A stretch of DNA of 64,000 nucleotides from Arthrobacter horti (GTDB lineage Bacteria > Actinomycetota > Actinomycetes > Actinomycetales > Micrococcaceae), in the NCBI RefSeq assembly GCF_030731045.1, contig NZ_JAVALS010000011.1:1-64000 (forward strand). The letters run 5' to 3'. The notes beneath the pieces are model-generated. The model saw nothing but the letters and a program-made list of their open reading frames with translations, did no database searches and was not told the origin of the DNA. How positions within the stretch are numbered: position 1 is the stretch's first letter; every line of letters begins with the position of its first letter. Both the position numbers and the translations under genes were made by a program. This document shows, one piece after another, positions 1 through 7,352 of the stretch.

Positions 1-67
1 GCGCCTCCACACCCGCACGCTGCTCACGGCGACGCGCCTCACGCGCCTGCTTATCGATCATGGTCAT
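1..67 (-). CDS. N-terminal fragment of an unidentified protein
   Basis: The minus strand opens a reading frame at ATG 67 (or ATG 61) that runs off the left edge after 22 codons. The visible residues are MTMIDKQAREARRREQRAGV, very rich in Arg, Glu and Ala, as in a charged helical N-terminus. A GGAG sequence lies about 6 nt upstream of ATG 67. It is divergent from the TM2 gene, with about 170 bp of promoter region between them. Too little is present to name a family. Confidence 0.4.
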   Translation of the reverse strand, partial: MTMIDKQAREARRREQRAGVEA

Positions 68-239
68 CAGTGTCTCCGATCAATCAGGAGCACCGCCCCT
101 CACACAAACCATCTGACACCCTCAGTAGGATTTCTTCCGTACAGAGCACCGGCCGAATTGGGGGCGTCGGGGCCTGCTTTGTATGCACTTTCGCCGAGCC
201 CCTTCAGCGTTTCACTCGCGCATTCAGAAGGAATCACTC

Positions 240-1217
240 GTGAGCAATCCCTATCCCCCGACCGGCCAGCCGGCTCAGCCGTCCTACCCCGCGCCGCCGC
301 AGGGCGGTTACCCGCAGGGCCAGCCTCAGCCGCCGTACGGGGCACCCCAGAACGGGGCACCCCTGTACCAGGCTCCGCAGTATGGGGCACCGCCGCAGTT
401 CACCCCGCAGTACAAGCCGCAGGACGTGGGGACCAAGTCGTTCCTGGTGACGTGGCTCCTCTCCTTGCTGGTGGGCGGGTTCGGTATCGACCGCTTCTAC
501 CTGGGCAAGGTCGGAACCGGCATCGCCAAGCTCCTGACCTTCGGCGGTCTGGGGATCTGGGCCCTGGTGGACCTGATCCTGGTGCTGACGAACAAGCAGA
601 CAGACAAGCAGGGCCTCAAGCTGGAAGGCTATGAGAAGCACAAGGTGGTCGCGATCATCGTCACCGTCGCGGTGATCGTGGTGGGCGGTATCGGCAACGT
701 CGTGAACGGTGTGAACTCGGGGTCCAAGTCTGCGCCGGCACTTGATGGTTCCGATGTGTCCGTGTCCACGCCCACCACCGCCCCGGCTGTGGATCCGGCC
801 ATCGCGGCCGCGGAGGCGTCCGCATCGGCAAAGGCCCAAGCGGAAGCCGCCGCCAAAGCCAAGGCGCAGGCAGAGGCTGACGCAAAGGCACAGGCCAAGG
901 CCGAGGCGGAAGCCGCCGCCAAACGGGGGACTCCGGGCCAGCAAAATGCCAAGCGCAAAGCGGAAAGCTATCTCAACCTCACCGCGTTCTCCCGCTCCGG
1001 CCTGATCGGCCAACTCGAATTCGAGAAGTTCTCCGCAGCAGATGCCACCTGGGCGGTGGATCACCTCGAGGTCGATTGGAACGTCCAGGCAGAGAAGAAG
1101 GCAAAGAAGTATTTGGAAATGACGTCGTTCTCCCATGCAGGGCTCGTCGACCAGCTGACCTTCGAAGGTTTCACCCCGGAGCAGGCCGAATACGGCGCCA
1201 CCAAGGCAGGCATCTGA
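240..1217 (+). CDS. TM2-domain membrane protein with C-terminal Ltp repeats
   Basis: Predicted 325-residue membrane protein of unknown function. The first 60 residues are a Pro/Gly/Gln/Tyr-rich cytoplasmic tail. A TM2 domain (about 62-117) follows: two hydrophobic helices joined by GIDRFYLGK, the typical TM2 turn. A third membrane helix lies near 125-141, then an Ala/Lys/Glu repeat (about 188-228) likely to be helical, then two tandem copies of the Ltp (host cell surface-exposed lipoprotein) repeat, each with a YL..T.FS..GL..QL..E.F pattern. GTG 240 is chosen because AGAAGGA lies 7 nt upstream; an in-frame ATG at 183 adds residues that look untranslated. The Ltp repeat is known from surface proteins of Gram-positive bacteria and from a Streptococcus prophage superinfection-exclusion lipoprotein. 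An envelope role is inferred. Confidence 0.8.
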   Translation: MSNPYPPTGQPAQPSYPAPPQGGYPQGQPQPPYGAPQNGAPLYQAPQYGAPPQFTPQYKPQDVGTKSFLVTWLLSLLVGGFGIDRFYLGKVGTGIAKLLTFGGLGIWALVDLILVLTNKQTDKQGLKLEGYEKHKVVAIIVTVAVIVVGGIGNVVNGVNSGSKSAPALDGSDVSVSTPTTAPAVDPAIAAAEASASAKAQAEAAAKAKAQAEADAKAQAKAEAEAAAKRGTPGQQNAKRKAESYLNLTAFSRSGLIGQLEFEKFSAADATWAVDHLEVDWNVQAEKKAKKYLEMTSFSHAGLVDQLTFEGFTPEQAEYGATKAGI

Positions 1218-1230
1218 CCAGCTCGAATCC

Positions 1231-1262
1231 GGGTGGGGCCCGGAGCAACCCTGGCCCCACCC
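1231..1262 (+). terminator. GC-rich hairpin after the TM2 gene
   Basis: GGGTGGGGCC and GGCCCCACCC form a 10-bp stem with a 12-nt loop, 13 nt after the stop codon at 1217. There is no T-run. The hairpin shows that the next gene starts downstream of it and not at the upstream in-frame ATG at 1233. Confidence 0.6.
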
Positions 1263-1286
1263 TCTCCGCCCCATAAACTGCTCTGC

Positions 1287-1994
1287 GTGCCTAATCAGAT
1301 TCACCGCAATCGTCACACGTCGTCCCGCCGTCACCGAGCCGCGCTCCCCGCCGCATTGGCGCTGACGCTCCTCGCCCTCACGGCTTGCCAGGCGACGCCG
1401 CCGACGTCGGGTGGCGGCGAGCGATCCGCCACGTCCGGTTCAACGTCCGGTTCAACGCCAGGGACCAGCGCCACGGCGATCGCCGTCGGGAAGGGCCCGC
1501 AGTCTCCGTACACCGTCCAGCAGCAGCCTGCACCGGGTTCCTGCCAGTACCGCTACACGGCGGACAAGCAGCCGCTGCCGGATCCGAAGTGCACTCCCGG
1601 AGCCCTGAACCCGAAGGTGACCCAGGAGAATCTCAAGACCACCATCTGCCGCACCGGCGGATACACCAGTGACATCCGTCCACCCGTGAACATCACCGGG
1701 CGCGAGAAAGATCTGAACGCCAAGAGCTACTCCTTCAAGGGCAGCCTCAGCGAGGCGGAGTACGACCATCTGATCAGCTTGCAGCTGGGCGGGGACCCGA
1801 ACGATCCGAGGAACCTGTGGGTCCAGCCGCCGAGCCCTGGGCACGACCCGTCCAAGGGCGTGAACAACGACAAGGACCCGGTGGAGTCCAAGCTTGCCGC
1901 TGCGGTCTGCAAGGGAACCATCAGCCTCTCCGACGCTCAGATCGCCATCGCCACCGACTGGACCACGGCGCTGAAGAAGCTCGGGCTGGGGTGA
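1287..1994 (+). CDS. Secreted lipoprotein with an HNH-like DHL motif
   Basis: Predicted lipoprotein of 235 residues. The N-terminus is Arg-rich, then hydrophobic, and ends in the lipobox LTAC with Cys34. A Ser/Thr/Gly linker includes a short tandem repeat of TSGS. The globular part contains four cysteines and the stretch EYDHLISLQLGG followed by NDPRNLW. This resembles the D-H-x(n)-G-G-x(n)-N-L-W arrangement of HNH nuclease-like folds, so an extracellular nuclease is possible but unproven. GTG 1287 is chosen because it lies 7 nt after a TAAACT -10 hexamer (1274-1279) with no room for a Shine-Dalgarno sequence, suggesting a leaderless mRNA. Confidence 0.7.
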   Translation: MPNQIHRNRHTSSRRHRAALPAALALTLLALTACQATPPTSGGGERSATSGSTSGSTPGTSATAIAVGKGPQSPYTVQQQPAPGSCQYRYTADKQPLPDPKCTPGALNPKVTQENLKTTICRTGGYTSDIRPPVNITGREKDLNAKSYSFKGSLSEAEYDHLISLQLGGDPNDPRNLWVQPPSPGHDPSKGVNNDKDPVESKLAAAVCKGTISLSDAQIAIATDWTTALKKLGLG

Positions 1995-2075
1995 GCAACC
2001 CTTGGTCACAGCATGGATTGTCATATCGAGTCAATATGACTTGAAAACTTCGCCAAGGTTTGTCTAGCGTCGAGA

Positions 2076-2108
2076 AGAACCCCATCGCTTCGACGGCGGT
2101 GGGGTTCT
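2076..2108. terminator. Hairpin between the lipoprotein and the large membrane protein
   Basis: AGAACCCCA pairs with TGGGGTTCT, extended by CG pairs, around a short loop. It lies about 80 nt after the stop at 1994 and about 80 nt before the next start, so it probably ends the upstream transcript. There is no clear T-run. Confidence 0.5.
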
Positions 2109-2188
2109 CTCGTACGGCCGCGGGCACACAGATTTCGCACCAACCGGTGCACTGGCCGCGGCGATCCGGCCAAGTCATTGGGGTGACC

Positions 2189-4738
2189 ATGTCCATTGAA
2201 AACCACTCGCACCACCCGGAACCGGAGCTGCCGCCCGCCGGCGGCGGCCCGGTCGTTTCGTCTCCTGCACGGTCCTTCGCGCCGCAGTCCTTGCTGCCCT
2301 CCATCATGGTCGGGGCGGTCAGCTACGGCGGAACGCTTCTGGTGTCGCTGGTGATCGTGCTTCTGGCGATCGCAGGGCTGAGCTCCGCAGATCAAGCGAA
2401 GGCTCTTGACAATCCCTTTCTGCCCCGGGAAGTCACCCCATCTCCTTGGCAATGGCTCTTTCAGCTCGCCGCCCAGCTGGTAGCCATGAGCCAGTTCGGG
2501 GCTCTGGGCACCTCAGCTGAAGTCACCGCGCCGTTCGTCGGCTCCGTTCACGGATCCGCTTCCGTCTTCGCACTCCCCCTGCTCCTGACCGTGGTCTCAC
2601 TGGGGCTGTGCTTCGCCGCCAGCCGGTGGACGGCCCGCCATCGACAGGCGCCGGGTTTGACGGGCGGGCTCTGGAGCGAGGCGCTCGTGACGGCCGCAGT
2701 GTTCGCACTCCTGGTCAACGTGGTAGCTGCTCTTGCGTCGATCACGGTTCCAGTACCCCAGGTGAAGGTGAGCCCCATCAACGCGGTGACCTTCGGATCC
2801 GTCCTCGGATCCCTGGTGCTCGGGTATGCGGCCTCGGCAGCAGGCCTGTGGTCCGTCCGGACATCGGCCCAAGATCCGCGCAAAGCAGCCCTGGCGAAAT
2901 GGCTCCGGCCTGCGTCCGCTGCCGGAGTGCACGGCGCCCTGTTCCTGGTCATCGCCGTCCCCGCGTTCGTGATCGTCGCCGGGGTGAAGGCGGGCTGGGT
3001 CGCGACGCTCACCGCGCCTTTGTGGGCGCCGCCCGCCGGGCTGTACCTTCTGGGTCTCGGTCATCTGAGCCCGATCAGCGCGAGCTGGTCGACGTCCTCC
3101 TCCTTCATGACCTCCACCAGTTCCCAGGACTCCGTGTTCGTGTTCGCCCCGGGACTCGATCCGGCGTGGGCCGGCTGGCTCCTGGTTCTGCTGGCCCTGC
3201 TGCTCACCGTGGTGACCTCGGTGTTCTGGTTCCTGCGGAGGGACCATGCGCGGATCAACGGAATCGGCGGATGGCTTGCGCTTCCGGCGGCATTCGCGGC
3301 ACTCGGCCTGGTGGCGGTGGCGCTCAGCCCCGCTTCGGCCTCCGTAGACGGATCATCATTCGTCTCGGCCAGCTCGGGCTCTTCGCTGACACTCCTGACG
3401 CCGCTCATCATGCTCGTCTGGGGCGCCGGGGCCGAAGCCTCCGCACGGTATCTGGCGCCGCAACTGGTCCGGTTCGTCCCTGCGCCGCTGGCGGCCCACC
3501 TGCTCGGTCACGGTGAGGTCACCCAAGGTCCAGCCCTGGATACTGACGCTCCAGCGGGTACGACGCCGGCCGGCGACGGCGCGGCGACAGTCGCCGCACA
3601 GCCGGGCACCGCGCCGTCGGGCACTCAGCCGGTGACCGCACCACCGGCCGGCCACCCGGCATCCGCCTCTCCGGCGCTCACCACCCATCCGGCGCTGGCA
3701 CCGCGGGAGCCGCTCACCCCGAAGGCCAAGAAGGCCCTGGCCTTCTCCTTCGGCGGGGCAGGCCTGGCGGTCCTCCTTGTGGTGGGATCGCTCGTGGCGG
3801 TGAATGTCATCAAGGACTCCAATGGTCCGGATAAGCCGGTGACCGCATATTTGCAGGCCTTGGTGGACGGCAAGGCGTCCAGGGCGCTGGAATTGGCCGA
3901 TCCGGGGGTGGCGAATGACCAGCGGGTCCTGTTATCCGATGCCGTGTATTCGAAGGCGTCCAAGAGGATCGACGCATTCGAGATCGTCTCGTCCAAGGTG
4001 ACCGAGGACAGCGCCGCCGTGGTGGCGGATGTCCACCAGGACGGGCGGAAGAACCGCTCCACGTTCACTTTGCACAAGGCTTCGCCGGAGTTCCTGGACG
4101 AACACTGGACGCTGGATTCAGGGCTGCTGAACAAGTTGACCATCACCCCCAGCGTCTCCGTGCGGGCTGTCACGGTCAACGGACAGGAAGTTCCCGTGAC
4201 CGTGTCCACCAGCGGATACCAGAGCAGTGGCCAGACCTACCCGGCCTTGCCTGGGGAGTACACGCTGGGCCTGTCTGCCTCGGAGAAGTATCTGAGTGCG
4301 GAGAAGTCCACCTCCTTGGTGACCATCGATGGCGGGACGGCCTCCGCACCGCTGACGGTGGGACCATCGAATGCGCTGGTCTCGGAAGCATCCACGCAGG
4401 CGGACGCCCACCTGACCGAGTGCCTGAAGTCCACGGAGGCCAATCCCTCGGGCTGCCCGTTCGGCACCTACCTGAGTTCCTCCACCCGGAACATCAAGTG
4501 GTCCCTGGTCAGGAAGCCGGCATACCAGTTCAGCAACGAGGCCACGGGGCCGTTCAGCTCGGGATGGCAGATCCATAGCGATGAAACCGGCAAGGTCAAG
4601 GTGAGCTACGAACGGGACAGCAGCTATGGATTCGGCACACCGTCCTGGAAGCCGGACTCGGAGACGCAATCCTTCACGCTCCGCGCCACCGTGACTGTGG
4701 AGAACGGCGCCGTGAAGCTGGAATACTCGCGGTACTGA
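2189..4738 (+). CDS. Large polytopic membrane protein with C-terminal TcaA/YvbJ-like extracytoplasmic region
   Basis: Predicted protein of 849 residues of unknown function. Residues from about 40 to 420 contain eight to nine hydrophobic segments. A Pro/Ala/Thr-rich linker follows, then one more membrane helix (around AVLLVVGSLVAVNV), then about 290 residues outside the membrane. That outer part begins PVTAYLQALVDGKASRAL, which recalls the NTF2-like segment of the TcaA/YvbJ family just after the membrane helix; an Ig-like beta region seems to follow. ATG 2189 (or GTG 2183) is preferred; upstream codons overlap the preceding terminator. It stands alone and is followed by a strong terminator. 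The family match is a resemblance only. Confidence 0.6.
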   Translation: MSIENHSHHPEPELPPAGGGPVVSSPARSFAPQSLLPSIMVGAVSYGGTLLVSLVIVLLAIAGLSSADQAKALDNPFLPREVTPSPWQWLFQLAAQLVAMSQFGALGTSAEVTAPFVGSVHGSASVFALPLLLTVVSLGLCFAASRWTARHRQAPGLTGGLWSEALVTAAVFALLVNVVAALASITVPVPQVKVSPINAVTFGSVLGSLVLGYAASAAGLWSVRTSAQDPRKAALAKWLRPASAAGVHGALFLVIAVPAFVIVAGVKAGWVATLTAPLWAPPAGLYLLGLGHLSPISASWSTSSSFMTSTSSQDSVFVFAPGLDPAWAGWLLVLLALLLTVVTSVFWFLRRDHARINGIGGWLALPAAFAALGLVAVALSPASASVDGSSFVSASSGSSLTLLTPLIMLVWGAGAEASARYLAPQLVRFVPAPLAAHLLGHGEVTQGPALDTDAPAGTTPAGDGAATVAAQPGTAPSGTQPVTAPPAGHPASASPALTTHPALAPREPLTPKAKKALAFSFGGAGLAVLLVVGSLVAVNVIKDSNGPDKPVTAYLQALVDGKASRALELADPGVANDQRVLLSDAVYSKASKRIDAFEIVSSKVTEDSAAVVADVHQDGRKNRSTFTLHKASPEFLDEHWTLDSGLLNKLTITPSVSVRAVTVNGQEVPVTVSTSGYQSSGQTYPALPGEYTLGLSASEKYLSAEKSTSLVTIDGGTASAPLTVGPSNALVSEASTQADAHLTECLKSTEANPSGCPFGTYLSSSTRNIKWSLVRKPAYQFSNEATGPFSSGWQIHSDETGKVKVSYERDSSYGFGTPSWKPDSETQSFTLRATVTVENGAVKLEYSRY

Positions 4739-4776
4739 CGGTGTCTATGGGCTGATGACGTCCATGCTCCATTCGC

Positions 4777-4810
4777 AAGGAGGGGCCGGGTGATCCCGGC
4801 CCCTCCTCTT
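4777..4810 (+). terminator. Rho-independent-type terminator
   Basis: AAGGAGGGGCCGGG and CCCGGCCCCTCCTCTT form a stem of about 14 bp with a TGAT loop, 38 nt after the stop of the large membrane protein. It also lies just beyond the 3' end of the convergent gene at 4834 and could serve both strands. Confidence 0.75.
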
Positions 4811-4833
4811 GTCGGCGCCACTGAAGAGCCTCG

Positions 4834-5130
4834 TCACTCCGCCCCGGACTCGTCCAGGATCCGGGCGAGCGTCTTCCGATGAGGCTCCGGCCAGCCCAGC
4901 GGATCTTCAGGATCCACTTCGCCCTGTTGCAGGGCCCACCACAGGGTGGAGGTCATGGGGCATTCGCCACAGGTGCGCGGGGAAACCACACCGAACTGCC
5001 CAATACGCGGCGGATAGTCCCAGCCGGCGCTGTACGCTTCCTCTGACGTGAGCGTCTCCGCCCTGCCGCAGACCTCGCAGACATGCTCGAATGCGTTCAT
5101 GCCACCGAGCTTATCCAGGCACTCAGACAT
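4834..5130 (-). CDS. Small hypothetical protein with paired-cysteine zinc-ribbon pattern
   Basis: Predicted protein of 98 residues with CEVCGR near the N-terminus and CGEC in the middle, a C-x2-C...C-x2-C spacing that suggests a single zinc ribbon. The rest is Trp- and acidic-rich. I do not recognise a named family. The start is uncertain: ATG 5130 (weak AGG upstream) or ATG 5100, ten codons later and closer to the first CxxC. The next gene on this strand (HD hydrolase) ends 57 nt upstream, so they could be co-transcribed. Confidence 0.55.
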   Translation of the reverse strand: MSECLDKLGGMNAFEHVCEVCGRAETLTSEEAYSAGWDYPPRIGQFGVVSPRTCGECPMTSTLWWALQQGEVDPEDPLGWPEPHRKTLARILDESGAE

Positions 5131-5186
5131 CGGACCTGCCCACAGCCAGCGCCTTGACCGCCAGGGCACCGCTCCATGCCTCGAAA

Positions 5187-5651
5187 CTACTCCTCCGATT
5201 CCCCTAACAGTTCGGCAGCCGCAGCGTACTTGGCCGTCAGCCTCACCCGGGCGTCCTCGGGCAGTAGCGCCATTCGTGCGGGGTCCGTGTTGTCGGCGAG
5301 ATCCGCGCGCTTGACCATCGGAGCCAGGCGGTCCGCCCGGATCCGGGCGAAGTAGTCCTCCTTCGCCTCACCGGACCTCTTGGTGACCGCATCCACAGCG
5401 GTCACCACGTCGTCCGGGAACCCGAGCGAACGCAGCACCGCCAGGGTCACCTCAGTGTCCTCAACCACGTCGTGCAGAAGCGCCGCCGCGCGGGCCTCCA
5501 CCGGTGCGTCCGGATACAGGCGCACCAGGTGCCTCTCCACCCTCCGCGGGTGCTCGATGTATGGCAGTCCGGCCTTGTCCGTCTGGCCGAGGTGGGCCTG
5601 CTCGGCCACTTCATCGGCGAGCTCCACAAGACGGTGATCAGTGATCTCCAT
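5187..5651 (-). CDS. HD-domain phosphohydrolase (SpoT/MESH1-like)
   Basis: Predicted protein of 154 residues covering little more than one HD domain. YIEHPRRVERHL, LLHDVVEDTEVT (the HD pair followed by ED) and the later KRADLADN are the metal-binding motifs of the RelA/SpoT hydrolase-like HD family. Full-length Rel has a synthetase domain after this one, which is absent here, so this resembles a stand-alone small alarmone hydrolase or a nucleotide phosphohydrolase. The start at ATG 5651 is supported by GAGAGGAT about 6 nt upstream. Substrate cannot be told from sequence. Confidence 0.75.
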   Translation of the reverse strand: MEITDHRLVELADEVAEQAHLGQTDKAGLPYIEHPRRVERHLVRLYPDAPVEARAAALLHDVVEDTEVTLAVLRSLGFPDDVVTAVDAVTKRSGEAKEDYFARIRADRLAPMVKRADLADNTDPARMALLPEDARVRLTAKYAAAAELLGESEE

Positions 5652-5747
5652 GGTCAAATCCTCTCGGTATTCTCCGCCTATGGCCGTTGCCACAGGCAAT
5701 GCCTGCTACGGGTCCGGACGCACAATCGGCTCAGGCACGATGAGTCC

Positions 5748-7244
5748 TCAGAACGGCGGATCAGAATCCCCGTGTTCGGCTCCGCCCTCATCCCGAAATC
5801 GCGAGTCCTTCCTGTCCCTTGGCGAACTGCTCCCCGTCCAGCTTGCCGGCGTCGGCGGCCTGTCCACATGGTGCCGCCCTGTGGGACTCGTCCATTCCAG
5901 GTCCCCACCGCCCGCCTGCCGGACCTTCCATCTGCCGTGATGTTTCAGCATGTGGTGTCGCCGGCACAGGCCCGCCAAGTTCCCTACCGCTGTTTCACCA
6001 CCGAGCGCTGCATCATGCGCGTGGTCCAGGTCCAGCTCGCGGGCTTTGATCCCGCACCCTGGGAATCTGCACCGGGAATCACGTGCCGTGAGGAATCTCC
6101 TCAGCTCCTCACTCGGCCGGTACCTGTCCACTGCCAGCACGGCCCCGGTGATCGGGTCCGTCAATACCCGGTTCCACACCGTCGCGTTCCCCATCAGCTG
6201 CTTCGCCGCTTCCGGGTCGATCGGGTGTTTCCCGTTCAGCTCTGCCGCCACCCTGCCGCGCCCCGCCCTGTCCGTAGCATGTCGGCTGGACGGCCCGTCC
6301 CCCAAGGCCGGGCCGTCCAGAAGGGTCAGCACCGGAACCGTCACCTCCACATGTGCCACGATCCCGGCGAGAATCCCATCCTCGGAGTCCATCCCGCTCG
6401 GGATACCCCGCAGCAGCACATCCGCGAGGAGATCCGCCCGCAGCTGATCGACCGTCCTGCAATCCTTGTGCGGTCGGCCATTCAGCGGCGCATCATTCGA
6501 TGCTCCCGTCTTCACCGTCCCCGGACACGTCGCCGCACTCGATTCCACATGAGCCTTCGCCATCCGCGTCAGCCGATCATGAATCCCGTGTGCGGCCGCC
6601 GCCGGCAGGATCGCCGCCAGTTCGGCCATCCCGTCATCCAGCGGCTTCACCATCACGCGACGTTCCTCGGCAGCACGCTCGTGACGTGTGGCCAGCAGCT
6701 CCGGCTGCGCTTTCTCCGCCTCCCGCGCTGCGAGCCTCCGCACCCGGGAGGGAGTCTGCTCCTCCGCACACGGCACCACCACTGATTCGAACCCGGCCCG
6801 TGCCCCAGGATCAGTCAGCGCGGCACCGGCTCCCTGAATCGCCCGCACGTGCGCCAAGCCGATCCGTCCGTCGAAAAGCGCATCGAATGTCGCAGGGAAC
6901 TTGTCCAGGAGTTCAACTGCCTCCCCCATCTGCCGCTGCACGGTCCGATCGCTGGCGCGCGTCGCCGTCGCGGCCTCCGCCGCCACCGAACGCTCCGCCA
7001 TCTCGGCCGCCCGCGAATCCCACAACCCGTCCGCGAAGCCATGCGATGCGCCGTCGTCGTTCTCCGCCATGATGCCCGCCAACCGCGAGAGCATCGCCAA
7101 GGTGTACTCGCGCAGGGCCTGCAGGCCCGCGATGGAGGACTCCAGGGACTCCAGCGTGGAGATCATCTCAGCGAGCAGACGCTGCTGGTCCGCCGCTTCG
7201 TCGGATGCCGCGTCCTGAGACGCAAAGCCTGTGGTGGTCTCCAT
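5748..7244 (-). CDS. DUF222 / HNH endonuclease (13E12 repeat type)
   Basis: Predicted protein of 498 residues. The N-terminal two thirds are the helical DUF222 region typical of the actinobacterial 13E12 family. The C-terminal HNH nuclease has CRFPGCG, then LDLDHAHD and LCRRHHMLKHH, so the zinc cysteines and the central DH and terminal HH pairs are present and the enzyme looks intact. The start is placed at ATG 7244 because upstream residues in the open frame do not look coded. These genes occur in many copies in actinobacterial genomes; their substrates are unknown. It is divergent from the S1-like coiled-coil gene at 7353, sharing a 108-bp promoter region. Confidence 0.85.
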   Translation of the reverse strand: METTTGFASQDAASDEAADQQRLLAEMISTLESLESSIAGLQALREYTLAMLSRLAGIMAENDDGASHGFADGLWDSRAAEMAERSVAAEAATATRASDRTVQRQMGEAVELLDKFPATFDALFDGRIGLAHVRAIQGAGAALTDPGARAGFESVVVPCAEEQTPSRVRRLAAREAEKAQPELLATRHERAAEERRVMVKPLDDGMAELAAILPAAAAHGIHDRLTRMAKAHVESSAATCPGTVKTGASNDAPLNGRPHKDCRTVDQLRADLLADVLLRGIPSGMDSEDGILAGIVAHVEVTVPVLTLLDGPALGDGPSSRHATDRAGRGRVAAELNGKHPIDPEAAKQLMGNATVWNRVLTDPITGAVLAVDRYRPSEELRRFLTARDSRCRFPGCGIKARELDLDHAHDAALGGETAVGNLAGLCRRHHMLKHHGRWKVRQAGGGDLEWTSPTGRHHVDRPPTPASWTGSSSPRDRKDSRFRDEGGAEHGDSDPPF

Positions 7245-7352
7245 GAATCCATCAAAGCAGGGGGGTCTGACATTGTTTTCCGGCTCGGAAAAGTGGTCGG
7301 AAGCGATTTTGTTCACCCGTCCATATCCACCGGGTGAGTAGGGGGTGGGTAC

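Noticed and set aside
183..239. Upstream in-frame ATG for the TM2 protein
   Set aside because: It has no ribosome site and adds 19 residues unlike the Pro-rich family N-terminus; GTG 240 has AGAAGGA in place.
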